DNA of 64,000 bases, taken from assembly GCF_027744825.2 (NCBI RefSeq), contig NC_071347.1:10477501-10541500 (forward strand), in the 5' to 3' direction. Under the pieces are notes generated by a model. The model made no database searches. It saw only the letters and a list, made by a program, of their open reading frames with translations, and was not told where the DNA came from. Below are positions 48,742 through 60,569 of the stretch, one piece after another; position 1 is the first letter of the stretch, and the number at the start of each line of letters is the position of its first letter. The DNA comes from Synchiropus splendidus (lineage: Eukaryota > Chordata > Actinopteri > Syngnathiformes > Callionymidae). A program made the translations under genes and the position numbers.

Positions 48742-48850
48742 ATGGGGAGGGTAATTATTTTAATTTCTTTTTTGATATAAAAAGGGGGAGGGGTTTATTA
48801 CTTCCGGAAGGGGAGGGGTTTTATTACTTCCGGGACCTTAAACCGATAAA
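48742..48850 (-). repeat. Candidate Polinton terminal repeat
   Basis: Contains two units of GGGGTTTTATTACTTCCGG-type sequence and a GATATAAAAAGGGGGAGG segment. It is matched in reverse complement by 29255-29385. It lies just outside the last Polinton ORF. Confidence 0.5.
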
Positions 48851-49499
48851 TCATTACAGGTTTGACATATAGTGGCCTCCTTCGTCTCTCTCTCCCAGTA
48901 CCAGAGTTTTATTTGACAATAAAACATTACCTGAGTTGTAAAGTTGCTCACAATCTGTCAAAACTTTCCCATCTCAATTTTAGCATTCAAACGACACCAA
49001 TCATGACCATCCTAGCACATGATCTTCTATAACGATCAATATAACGATCGACCATTCATGTCAAGCTTTAACATCACATGTTCAGGGCATCTGGTTTGCT
49101 TGAACATCCTGTGGGAATCATGGGTTAAGTGGGAAACAAAGTCCTTTTTCAGGAATACACATTAAGACACATTCACCTACAAGTGTGTCTTTGTTCATCT
49201 GGAACCTGGAAAGTGGGGAGCTGTGGATGACGCCTCTCCCCCTTCCCCATCACTGGGTTCCCGAGTTGGTCGGGGTTCCTGTTTACTTTAACCCCCCTCT
49301 TGGAATGTTCTCTGGTCTCTCCCCCCTTCGACCATTTATGGTCCTTATCTGAGGGGTCAGAGACCTCTGAGCTGCAACCAGCATGGGAGGAATCCGAGCT
49401 CCAGCCGACAACAGGACATCAAACCCTGGAGTGCGCGCTCCAGCCTCGGAGGTGTGGAGAGCGAGCACCTCCCCTGTGACACTCTACCACGGTCCAGTG

Positions 49500-49590
49500 C
49501 GGAGACAGGAAAGGTTTTACACCTTTTTTGTTCGAACTCCGATTTGTTCGAAGTCCGGGATTTTCAAAAACCGAGGTACCACTGTAGTTT
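49500..49590 (-). mobile_element. Tigger/pogo-like transposon end fragment
   Basis: The stretch that includes GTTCGAACTCCGATTTGTTC and ends in AAAACCGAGGTACCACTGTA resembles the inverted terminus CAGTGGTACCTCGG of pogo-type elements with a TA target. No opposite end was found in 48850-49500. The rest of 48850-51100 holds nothing else I can name. Confidence 0.4.
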
Positions 49591-51169
49591 CCTGAGAACT
49601 TTAATTCAGGTGGTGCCCCAAAACTCGCGGTGATATTACTGTTATAATATCTACATCACAGACGCTGGTGTCCGTTTCCCCATGTTCACTGTACCAAGAA
49701 AAATGTGAACTCCATGAATGACATTTGTGATCGTGAAACACTTTGAGATGCTGGTGTAACGCTTCCAAAGGATGAAGCGGTGAATCGCATGCAGTACGCA
49801 CATACCCATTTCACTCTGAAAACAGTGTGATAACTTTGAATGCATTTTTCGTTTTGTTGCCTCCATGTGGTATTTGAATGTGGTTCCACTGGCAAAAACC
49901 AGGGTCTTTTCCCTCTCTCACCTGCGTGGTCCTTCAGTGGTCGTGAATGTGCGCAATTTGAATTGCCACTGACAGATGAACAACAACAATCGTCAGTATG
50001 CGCCTGCTAATGAAATGTTAATTTTGACCTATCGCCATGCAGGTTTGTTCATTTGCTAATGTAGGTCTGAGTGAACTATACAGTGCTGTCTTGGTTTAGT
50101 TACAAATTGCTGGGTGTGTCTCAGCCTCCATTAACATGTACTTGAGCAGCTAAGTTCAAGGTAAGTTGTATTGTTATTCTATGAGCTCACAAAGATCATT
50201 GGCGCACAAGTGATGCTGGTACATTCTTTCAGGACATGTGGAAGACAAATGATCTGTGGGGAGGTTGGAATCAATAATGGTACAAGCTGCTACATGAACC
50301 TGGTCCAAACACAATGTTTCTTAATCTTAATCTTAATACTCTGTCCACTTAAATAAATACTCACATATCCTCATCTGTGTTCTGGCTATTGTTGCTTCCG
50401 TCTCTATTATGTGATTTCATTTCTCTGACACTGAAAGTTCAACACAGGGCTTTCAGAACACTGTTCACAAAGTGCCTATAAAAGACACATGTCATGTGTG
50501 AACAACTAAACCACCTAGCTAAAACCACCACTGCGTCTCCAAAAATAAGTACAATAACTACTGACTTCACTTCATGCCAAAATTTAAAAAAAAGAATCAG
50601 TGGCACACTGCTGTTGCTACTAGTTGAGTTGGCACCTGGTCTTCCGTATCGGAGTTCTGGGATTGAGAAGGCTAGTAAAAAAAAACAAAACAAACAAACC
50701 GACAAAGCAAAAAACATGCACAAGAAAATGCATGCTTTGTATACACTCATGATAGCGACTGTCATTTGACATGGGTTGAGGTTCTCGATGTGTGAAAAAC
50801 AATTCCCTTAATGGAGGAAAAGCGTTTTTTCTTGCTCAACTGAACTCAACTAACAAAACCCAACACCTCTGTCTTAAAAATAGTGCAAATTCAGTGTAAC
50901 GTTTTGGATGGACATTTAAAAATAGTAAAATTATATATGTGATTATATTGCATATACAAGTGACATACTAATGATGATTTTTATTGAAATAAGCATAAAC
51001 AGGAGGAACCTCCATACATTAAAACATATGCCTATTTAAGTCAAGTTTTAAATTACATTAGGAGCATGGATCTGTCTTGAATATAAAAAAAAGATGCATT
51101 GCACTTGACTGCATGCATTTTCTTGTCACTTGCTCAAATACGAAGTTTGTTTCAGATAGAGAAACGGCA

Positions 51170-51480
51170 GCCTTTTTCACCCGGATCCTCCCACAGAGTC
51201 ACCCATTGGTCAGCGAATCGGACTATGACGTCACACAGCCCGCTTGTGTATTGGGGCCTCGTCCGCAGCTCCGGTGTTGCGATTTAGCAGGGCTTGCGTG
51301 GCTGCGTTCTCAGTTCAAGTGTGGGAAACCTAGCCACCATTGGATTATTCTGCGTTTCTTGACTGGATATCTAAGAGTGGGACAAACTTTCGGTGCGTGG
51401 AATTCCCCTCATTTTATCAACGGAAATCGTAAGCGAACAGTTTTGAGTATGACTGAATTGTGCGTTGGGTAGATCTTAAA
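51170..51480 (+). promoter_or_regulatory. Promoter-like region upstream of resf1 (CRE and CCAAT)
   Basis: A locally GC-richer stretch with a perfect CRE (TGACGTCA, 51226-51233) and an inverted CCAAT box (ATTGG, about 51205). It precedes the resf1 coding exon by 4.4 kb on the same strand. A possible untranslated exon could end at the GTGCGT donor near 51392. The role is inferred. Confidence 0.45.
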
Positions 51481-51584
51481 TGTGTAATGCGTTTGTGCTT
51501 TCCTGTTTCTCCTGTTGCTGCTGTCGGATTTCCTCATTGTGTGACTAATAATACATAGGTAAACTAATTGTTCGGTGGCGCATA

Positions 51585-53493
51585 CGCGGTCAAATTAGTT
51601 GGATGTTGGATATTCGACAGATATTCGCTCCACCAGAGCCGGTGTTGTTCGGTCTGTGTCCCCGGGGAACGGTCGCTGATCTCGGACGAGCTCGCTCGCT
51701 GGCAGCGCTAAGGCGAAGTTAGGGGACCGTCCACAAATTCTCAGTCGTGAAATTATCATAAAAGTCAGTGAGAATGTTTGCACTATTTCTTCAATAGCTC
51801 CTAGGAAAAGTGTTCAGATGAGTCCAGAGTGATTGTAAACTATCACCAGACATGAGACACATTGGAGACGGACACTTTCATTCCATAACTGTACTGTTAT
51901 GATTTTGTTATGATTGATGTATTCATATTTTCCCACTATTTCTTCAATAGCTCCGAGGAAAAGTGTTCAGATGAGTCCAGAGTGATTGTAAACTATCACC
52001 AGACATGGGACACATTGGAGACGGACACTTTCATTTCATTACCGTACTGTTATGATGCCATTATTATTAATATATTCATATTTTGTTTTTATTATTGTAC
52101 CTGATGCCAGATGATTTTCATGCGCTCTTTCTGAATGGATGATAATGCCAATTATCCTGGCATCAGGTACAATGGATGATTTACAATACTTGATATTAAA
52201 TATCAATAGTTTTCAACATATGTTTATGTGTTCTAGTGTTTGATGAAAACAGCTGTTGTGGAATGCGTGCTGAGAAAAGACCCCCAGGTTGTGGACCACC
52301 ACTAACTAACTGAGATGTTGAGATGTAAAATTAAACAGAAGCATAAAGTGGTAAATTTAACCACTTTGTTTTAACATTTCTAGAGGTCCAGTGTGATTCA
52401 TGCGGAATTTGGTTCCATGCAGTGTTTGGGTATGGACACAGAACATTTTGAAGAAGCAGAGAAATGAAAATGGCAATGTGACTTGTGTAAATGAAATCAT
52501 TCGTTGAAAAATGTTAGTTGAATCACATTTGTTCATCGTCCAGTGTCTCAGCTGTGTCTCAAGATGGGTGATGGGAGAGACATAGAATGCAGTTTGTGAC
52601 TCATCAGGTTGAACATTATTGAGGAAATAGCGGGAAAATGTGAATATATCAATCATAACGGAACCATAACAGTACAGTTATGAAATTAAAGTGTCCGTCT
52701 CCAATGTGTCTCATGTCTGGTGACAGTTTACAATCACTCTGGACTCATCTGAACGCTTTTCCTAGGAGCTATTGAAGAAATAGTGGAAAAATATGAATAT
52801 ATCAGTCATAACAAAATCATAACAGTACAGTTATGGAATGAAAGTGTCCGTCTCCAATGTGTCTCATGTCTGGTGATAGTTTACACGCACTTTGGTCTCA
52901 CCTGAACACTTTTCCTCGGAGCTATTGAAGAAATAGTGAGAAAATATGAATATATCAATCATAACAAAATCATAACAGTACAGTTATGGAATGAAAGTGT
53001 CCGCCTCCAATGTGTCTCATGTCTGGTGACAGTTTACAATCACTCTGGACTCATCTGAATGCTTTTCCTAGGAGCTATTGAAGAAATACTGAGAAAATAT
53101 GAATATATTAATAATAATGGAACCATAACAGTACAGTTATGGAATGAAAGTGTCCGTCTCCAATGTGTCCCATGTCTGGTGATAGTTCACACTCACTTTG
53201 GTCTCGCCTGAACACTTTTCCTTGGAGCTATTGAAGAAATACTGAGAAAATATGAATATATTAATAATAATGGAATCATAATGGTAAAAATATGGAATGA
53301 AAGTGTCCGTCTCGAATGTGTCTCATGTCTGGTGACAGTTTACAATCACTCTGGGCTCATCTGAACACTTTTCCTCCAGCGAGCGAGCTCGTCCGAGATC
53401 AGCAACCGTTTCCCGGGGACACAGACCGAACAACACCGGCTCTGGTGGAGCGAATATCTGTCGAATATCCAACATCCAACTAATTTGACCGCG
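51585..53493. mobile_element. 1.9 kb fold-back element with 152-bp tandem modules
   Basis: The outer ~120 bp of the left end (51585-51703) and right end (53376-53493) are near-identical inverted repeats, CpG-rich, starting CGCGGTCAAATTAG. Inside, a module of about 152 bp marked by AGGAAAAGTGTTCAGATGAG and GAGACACATTGGAGACGGAC is repeated about twice in the left arm and five times inverted in the right arm (breaks near 52757, 52909, 53061, 53213, 53367). A central spacer carries a further hairpin. There is no ORF of size. No perfect target duplication was found. Confidence 0.8.
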
Positions 53494-55625
53494 GTCCTAT
53501 AAAGCGACAAAAGACGTGCGGTGGATTTTAGAAGTATTTTTCGCTCCTGTATCTTAAACGTGCAGTCACGCTCTAGAATGTCGCGATGCTGTGTTTGCAG
53601 TGAAGTCGGAAATGGCACGAGAGCAACATACTTGAGTGAGTTCGACTCGAACTTCTGTCATAGTTTTGTTGGATTCGTGCATAATAATGCCGAACCCAAC
53701 TCAACTCTAGCCCCAACTGAAGGGCTTCACAGGTACGAGGTTTAAATGGAAATGCTGCGTTCGCGTCCAGTCGGTGCTATGGGCCTCAAGTCATAAACCA
53801 AGGATCACAAGAACGTGTGCGATCAGTGTTTGCAGGGTCGGATATTATTGTTTAAGTGATTTCATGGTGATGTAGCGCCGATTTGAGTGAGATTATTGGT
53901 TTTAGAAACATCGCAGTGCCTGCTATTAATCCCACTGCTGATAAATCGGCAGCTTGCCTTTTGCCCTCAACCGAAAACGTTCCCCATTTTTAGACACATG
54001 CGCGCGACAGTACAGTTCTATTGCAATTCTAACACGCAAATAACACACATGGAAAGCCCGTTCTTTCCAGAACCAACTGCAGTTTAAAGTTCTGATGAGG
54101 TCTGATAGATTGGGAACACTGACAAGGAGCAAGATGTTAAGCAGTGAGATCATCAGCTTGTCCACCAGTCAGACTAGGAATGCAAAGTTAGACTATGAAT
54201 GACAGATAGAAAATATGTTGTTGTTGGTTTTTTTCTTTTTACATTTCAAAGTTTTTATTTGCATTGTGTTTATAAAACATTTGCCTGGATCTGGAGTCCA
54301 CAATGGCCCCTTACATGTGGTATATACATCTTTTTTTAATCGGTTCTTGTCAACAACCTCACAATTCCATTTAGATTCCTTAAGTGGTGATTCAATTTAA
54401 TTTTATTCTAAAAGACTTTGATGTCAATTGAGTAATAAAAACACAAACAATGAATGCCTTGTTAATTAAGATAATAATATAAAGCAAAAAATATAAAATA
54501 TAAATAACAAAACATTCTAACAGAGAATATACTGTCATAAAATCATAGAAATATAGCCACAATAATGTGCTGATGAAAGTGCATAATGACAGTGAGTCCA
54601 GTCTGAGTTTATTATCATGCAACCTGATTCACTCCGTCATGCAGTGAGAGAGGATGTGTTGCCCAGTGCCCTCAGAGTGTCCTGGATGCCGTGGGACAGG
54701 ACTGTGATGAGAGCTTGGCCACAGCACCTCCTACAGAGAGCTGCCCTCGACTTCCTGTCTGGCTGTGATTCTCCCAGCACAGCAGGCTACTACTCCTCTT
54801 GATTTTTCGAATTCTGTGCGTTTGTTTTATTGTACAAACCACGACCAAAAGACAATCGTTTTAAAAGATATTCATTCCCTAGTAGAGGAGTCTGAGGTCT
54901 TGACCCTTTTATACACAAAAGTTTCTCCACATGGGTCTCTGTCCTGGTTCGATTGGCCCTCAGCTGTTGACACCAGTCCCGGTCGGAGGCACCCTCGTAA
55001 CCATGGCAACAATCACAAGGCTTGCTCCCCTCCTCCAGACCCAGGTGGTTCTTATTGGGACCAGGTGGTATATTCCAGCCTGGCCTTGGACTCTAGTGAG
55101 TTAGAGTGTCTGCTCAGGCCTCCAGTTGTGCTTCACTCCCGTCTTTGTACTCCACCTGTAACTTCTCTTTCTCACACACACTCCCTCACTCAGCATTCCT
55201 CCATCTCTTACCTTGTTTAGACATCCACCTGATAGATCCTGACCAATCACTCCACGTTGCAGTCTCCTCACTCCATCCTGTTTACTCCAGCTCCAGGTCA
55301 CCACCTGGAATCCTTTTTCTGTAGGACTTTAAGCACAAGTGCAAGTGGCCTTTGGTGGAGCCTCGGGATTTTTTCAATGAACCAAGGGTGCCGTGGCTAT
55401 AAAAAGGTTGAAAAACACCATTGTAACTCATCCCCCGCAGAATGTTTCTCTTGCTCTGCCTTCACTGGCTGCGAGGGTGTGGGGGGAGCGGCCCTAACCA
55501 AGACTTTCACTTTCTATTCATGCAGCTGGAGTGTTACTTCTGCCGATGAAATCATAGCATTGAATGTTTTGTGACATTGAACATATTTTGAATCGTATAT
55601 CAATGTTGTGCCTTTTGTCTTTCAG
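53494..55625 (+). other. Stretch upstream of resf1 coding exon
   Basis: Includes a CpG-containing, TATAAAG-bearing stretch just right of the fold-back (53493-53760), A/T-rich sequence to 54600, and an inverted partial copy of the 14.9 kb LTR-like element (54880-55215). A splice acceptor at 55616-55625 opens the resf1 exon. The exon with the resf1 start codon, if separate, should lie here, but I could not place it. Confidence 0.5.
54880..55215 (-). mobile_element. Inverted copy of the 14.9 kb LTR-like element
   Basis: The reverse complement matches 14960-15260 and then, after a deletion, the TTAGACTCCTCTGTCAGGGAAT part near 15330. It includes the same TATAAAAGG and the same GGTCCCAATAAGAACCACC segment. 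Confidence 0.75.
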
Positions 55626-58600
55626 GTAACAACCTCAGGAGGAGCTGGAAAAGAAAAATGCAGCCGCTTCTTTGATCGACTGCTGGGCTCACTCACTGAA
55701 AAGGCGATGAATCACCCAGCGGGAACAAATAACCACTTGTGGTCTAATAATTTCAACATCAATGAGCAGCAGAACCTCGCCTACATGTACCACAATGGGC
55801 AGCCCAGAAACCAACAATTCAATCGGCAAATGAATTACCACACGCAGAAATACCAGCATCAAATAGGAGCTAATGATGTGACATTGCAAAAGCGGGTTCC
55901 AAAAATTATGCTTAAGGGTTCAATTGTGAACAACCAAGTCCAGTGGAAGGCTCATTGTCCAACGCAGACGCAGGACTTGACCAGGGGAACCGTACCTCCC
56001 CAAGGACATGGATATTCCTATTCAACACCGGTGTATGACCGGCAGCCAAGGCAGGCTGTTGGTCCAACTACCCAAGAAGCCATGCATCAGCAACGTTACA
56101 TCCAAGAGCACATGTCTCGTGGACATGTCCCACCACCTGCTACCTCAACAGCTCCATCATCCTCACACAGTATCCAAATGGCAGCCACACAATACGCCCC
56201 ACCAAATAGGTCGCTGAATACAGCACCCCCCTCTATGGACCCACCAAGCTACTTGATGTCTCTTTTAAAGTCCCGTATAAATAATAAAGTGACAATGGCC
56301 CTTTCACATAGCAGAACGGTCAACCAAATGAACCAAGCGAATCCTCAACTACATACAATTGTAACTACACCACCCACCAAAAACATGTATGCACCAAAGC
56401 CCCCCAGCTACAACAGTTGCAGTGGGAAAGGAAAATATAAAAATAACTTGAATGCAAAGCCGCCCCTTTTGAATCCTGTGACAGAGACGATCCAATGTTT
56501 GCAGACAATTGCAGGCGCCCCGCTGGGTGGTCCACAAACCCCTGTCAATACTCCGACACATGTCCAAGTTGGCAATATTTTAGATGCACAACGCCAAACT
56601 CTCCCGATAGATTTGAACGCCACTGAGTGCTGCCTTTCGTCCACCTCCAGCAACAAGGTTGTGGCAGTCGTCCCGCCCATGTCGCCCATCCAGCCAACAG
56701 TCTCTGAGTCTCCAGACCAAATACAGAAAAAACAAATCCTACATCTTAGCGACTCAGCGAGACCAAACTCAAAGAGCCCGTCGGTTGATACGTCGGTTAG
56801 TCCCGGTGGATTCCCACCAACGGAAGACTTGACGGTTCCTGTTACACCAACAGAAGGAAGTTTGGTACCAGAAGTGAAAGACAGAATCTCAAATGCGGTC
56901 GTTCGCAAATCACTTCAAAGAACTACAGAATGGACTGCTGAAGCCTTGGAGAAACTGGTGCAAAGTGTGTGTGAAGAGAACACGCATGAATGTCCCGATG
57001 TTTTCCAGAAAATCATTGATTTGTATTGGGATGGCAGCATGAACGGGCTTCTCAAAGTCCTCAGGCCAACCAATCATCGTGCTGTCATGGAGGAAATAGC
57101 TAAATTCTGTTCTTATACAGTTAAACCGGATACCGTCATATGCAGGAGTGTAGACGACCATTACCTGAAGCAGCCGTTGAGGTTTCACGTCTTAAAGGAC
57201 AATGAGGTATACACAGAGGCACCGTATACGTCCTCATGGTTGAACACGAATGAGAATCTTGATGACATTGACAAAGAGTTTGGCTTCCCTCCGAAGCATC
57301 ATTTCCTGCCTCGTAAGGTGGAAGTCCCTCCAGAACCACACAGTTCTTCAGTGAAGATCCCAAGTGAAACCTTGCAGCAGCCAGAATCGCGACCCGAGGA
57401 AACCCGAAACACTTTCACTGACGAGACTCCTCCAGATGAAAACCCACCGATGGATTCAGACTCTAAGGAAGTCAAGACTGACCCACCCACTGAGCCACTG
57501 ACCCTACCCACCCCTAAACCTGCAGACCGTCCCGAGACATCTCCAGAGTGTATTGAAGAAAATGACCCCATGTACGCTCTTGGTATAGAAGTTATGTCTC
57601 CAAGTGCAGCCAGAGCCATCTTTGAGCAGGCCCTCCCACCCCCAGAAAGGGAAAATCAGTCAGAGGAAGAGGCTCCGGTGGAGGAGAACGAAGAGCCCAA
57701 GTGTACAGAAGAAGTCGAGATTATAGATTTATGTGATGACGACGAGTTAGTGCAGGACAAAGTGCCTAAAATAGAGCAGGTCTGCTGCATTGCAAAGTGG
57801 AAGCAGTTGTTTCAGTGTCCCAGTGAATCTGCATGCGCATGTGAGTGTAAACTGCTCAAGGAGGAACAGAAGGCACATTTGGAGATTGACAACAAAGAAT
57901 TTCACAAGACCCTGGAAGGGAGTCGCGTGATCTCCATTGATTGGAACCCCATGGCCGAGGTCATCGATATCACTGATTCATGGGATGAGTGTCCGAAGCC
58001 AGATTCACCAGCAGAGGAACCGTCTGAACCCGAGCAGACGGATGTTAAGAGCGACCTACTGGTGCAGACGCACTCTCTGGAGCAGCCACCAGATTCCCAC
58101 TCCGATAGTGAAAGCACAGAAGCAGATTTGGGAAGTGATGACGAAGCCTTTGGTGAGACTTCAACCTGCGGGACGTCTCAGAAGGCCTCCCCAGTGCCAT
58201 CACAGCATGATGAGCCTGAGAGAAAACACGCCACTCAGGCTCCAGTCCATGATGAGCAAACCGCAAGAAAACGGAAAATAACTCATGAAGATGAAAACAA
58301 CCCAATCCCGGCGAAGGTCCAAAAAACCAAGACCCTGGAACTTCTTTCGAGGCGAGTGCAGAAGATTTCCAAGCTGAGAAACATGGACAGCGAAGAGCCC
58401 GATGCTGAGGAGATCCAAACAGCTCAGCTGGTGCTCTACGGCTCGCAACCAAAAGGCAAATGTGCGGAAGGTGATAGTGCCCAGCGCCTCACGTTTTCTG
58501 GCTGCGCTGATTTCAAAAAGCCACCAAAAGTGGTCTCAGTCAAGTTGCACAAAAGCAAGGAGGGAAAATCTTCGAAAAAGCACCGTTCAGATATCCGGCA

Positions 58601-60418
58601 CTTGGACCAAAGTCCTAAAAAATCTGAAAAACCCTTAAAAAAAGTAAGGTTTGATCTCCGTAAAGACTCGTCCAAAATGAAGGATTCTCAAAAGCAAAGC
58701 CTGATAAGACCATTCTTAGTCTCGACCCCTATCTCAAGCAGCAATCATGCCAACAAGGGCAAGTCTGAAGACGCACATGTGAAGCAGAAAAAATCGCCGC
58801 AGACAAGTGATGCTGATTTCTCCGTGTCTGAAAGAAGATCCAAGGGAGCTGAAAAACGACTGAAAAGACTGAAGAAGAAGCTGGCCTACTCCAACTCTGT
58901 GAAAAGTCCAGACAAAGATATATACTCACCCAAACTGCTTAGCAGACAAGCCAGTGGAAGTGGCACTTCTTCACCAGCTCCCAAGCACACGCTGAAGTTC
59001 AGTGTGTTACCGGAATCCTTCTCCTTTAATGATGGCTCCAGCTCCACGAGGGACTCGCCCAAAGCTGGCCGTAAGTTCTGTTACCACGAAGCATTACGCT
59101 ATTCTCATCTCGTGACGGGAATATGACCAAGCAATATTTCAGGAATTACCCTTGAGGAATAGTTCACCTTTGGAATACCTTATATTATTTAACTAATAGT
59201 TTAATGTTTGGTGCCATGATTTTATGTTCTTTTAAAGATTGATTGTTATACACACAAAACAATGCGAAGACAATCTTGGATTCATTACTGGAATATCAGA
59301 TCTGATAGAGACAATGAAATAGAATTGATACCATCAGTACCATGTCGTGGAAGATGTAAATATAAGCCTGTGATATAACTGCTTTGAGGTCTTTGGATGA
59401 GTGATAGTGTTGCTGGTTTGCGAGGACGAAGTGATGAGATTATTGAGTGCTGAAGATCATGAGGGGGAGGAAGTGAGGAGCTCTTGAATGAAGATGTTCT
59501 GGGTGGTCTGTCAGCGGTGGATCGCCTGGCCCGTGTCAATTAGACATGTCTGACCCAAGGTGTAATTTCTCTTGGTTCAAAGCTGCAGAAATGCAAAATG
59601 GCCCACAGTGTTGTCGCCGGATGAGAAACTGTTTGTGTAGTTGCTGAATGACTGACACTTCCAACACACTGATGGACTTGTCAGGAATAGATGGCGCACC
59701 GTCCCAACATTTGTGACAGGACTAACCCGCTCAGTGTTGATCTTCAGGAGCCGTCTTCTGTCTTGGTGCTGGAGGGAGTTGCAGGAAATGACTTTGCACG
59801 AGTCAAGCAAGGCTTCAACTTGAGGGGCAGAGGAGCAAGGAAGCTGTCACCGGCAGCATGGCCTGAGGAGACATATGAGAAGGCAGGAAGCAGAAGGAAA
59901 CTCAAATGCCAGTGGGAGTTACCAGTTAGAGCGATCGTTGATGGCCCTGGTTAATTCATTTCACTAAATACCAGGAGGTTCTGGACAGTCACCATCATGC
60001 TTTTGTGGCATTTCCTGCTGAGACAAGAGTCATTCATGAAGGGGGTGAAAGGTCATAAAGTACAGTGGTTGATCAAGGATCTTGCTTATTAGTGATTTGC
60101 TCTTCTGATGGTGTCCCTTATATCTACATTTATACTTGTTTCTCACAGGAAATTAAATGAAGTTTTGTTTTTCCCCAGATAAGCCTGAGGATGACAAGCA
60201 GGACAAGGGTGCCTCCTTCTCCCGAGAACGTAAAGTCGGTCAGTGTTTAAACAGTCAGAGTATTTTTGAAGCTGAGATGTGTCTGTGCCTGACTGTCAAT
60301 CATTCTTTCAGGTACCGGGGGGTTAGAAAACAAGAAGCCCAAACCACCGTGCACTCCCACCCAACCAGGGCGTCTCAGGAAGAAGCATCGGCAGAAACAT
60401 CCGCTGTTGCTGTGTTGA
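55626..60418 (+). CDS. resf1: Retroelement silencing factor 1-like nuclear protein
   Basis: RESF1 (KIAA1551/C12orf35) partners SETDB1 in H3K9me3 silencing of retroelements in mammals. Exons: 55626-59070, 60179-60229 and 60312-60418 (stop TGA), about 1,200 codons, with an AATAAA at 60542. The first in-frame ATG is at 55708, but the frame is open upstream to the acceptor, so the true start may be in an earlier exon. The protein is mostly disordered (Gln/Pro/Ser/Lys-rich). Links to RESF1: the N-terminal FFDRLLGSL...MNHP pattern; a Cys cluster CC-x3-W...C-x-C at 57783-57850; a large single exon; and the neighbour etfbkmt, as in human 12p11.21. Overall identity is low. Two SUMO-interacting-like motifs precede acidic runs (IIDLCDDDE at 57720 and VIDITDSWDE at 57960). 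A short Trp-containing domain near 56930-57140 (EWTAEALEKLVQSVCEE) is the best-ordered part. Confidence 0.75.
59071..60178 (+). other. resf1 intron 1, nothing recognised
   Basis: This 1.1 kb intron begins with GTAAGT. It holds short ORFs only and no nameable repeat. Confidence 0.6.
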
Positions 60419-60541
60419 TACTTGAATGTAGGATAGTGTTCATCACGGGACTTCTGGAGTCCCTTTTTTGTTTGCACATGAATTTTTATATTTTTATACC
60501 TGTTGAAAAGTGCCTATTTTCCCAAGTGCCCTCATTTTGTA

Positions 60542-60547
60542 AATAAA
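60542..60547 (+). terminator. resf1 poly-A signal
   Basis: AATAAA 124 bp after the resf1 stop codon, followed by a T-containing, A-rich stretch. A canonical polyadenylation signal in the right place. Confidence 0.6.
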
Positions 60548-60569
60548 TGTTTTCTTTAAAAAAAGTCTT

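Larger units (their letters stand above)
41660..48850. mobile_element. Decayed, internally deleted Maverick/Polinton
   Basis: A block of Polinton-type genes: a conserved plus-strand protein of unknown function, a minus-strand adenain-like protease, two capsid-gene fragments, an rve integrase with chromodomain, and two further minus-strand ORFs. Protein-primed DNA polymerase B and the packaging ATPase, both core genes, are absent, and autonomous Polintons are 15-20 kb. No terminal inverted repeats could be fixed; the repeat at 48742-48850 may be the right terminus. A family A solo LTR is inserted at 43391-44688. Confidence 0.85.

Noticed and set aside
29255..48850. The 19.6 kb between the inverted 115-bp repeats as one complete Polinton
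   Set aside because: Seven or more slc41a2 exons lie between them, so they cannot be the two ends of a single element.
53521..53745. ORF starting MSRCCVC as a THAP domain gene
   Set aside because: The Cys spacing and the rest of the domain do not follow, and the frame is only 74 codons.
54617..54802. Small ORF with several Trp codons
   Set aside because: Only 61 codons, no splice context and no known family.
56408..58452. Several minus-strand ORFs over 100 codons
   Set aside because: Antisense shadows of the large resf1 exon, which has clear coding character on the plus strand.
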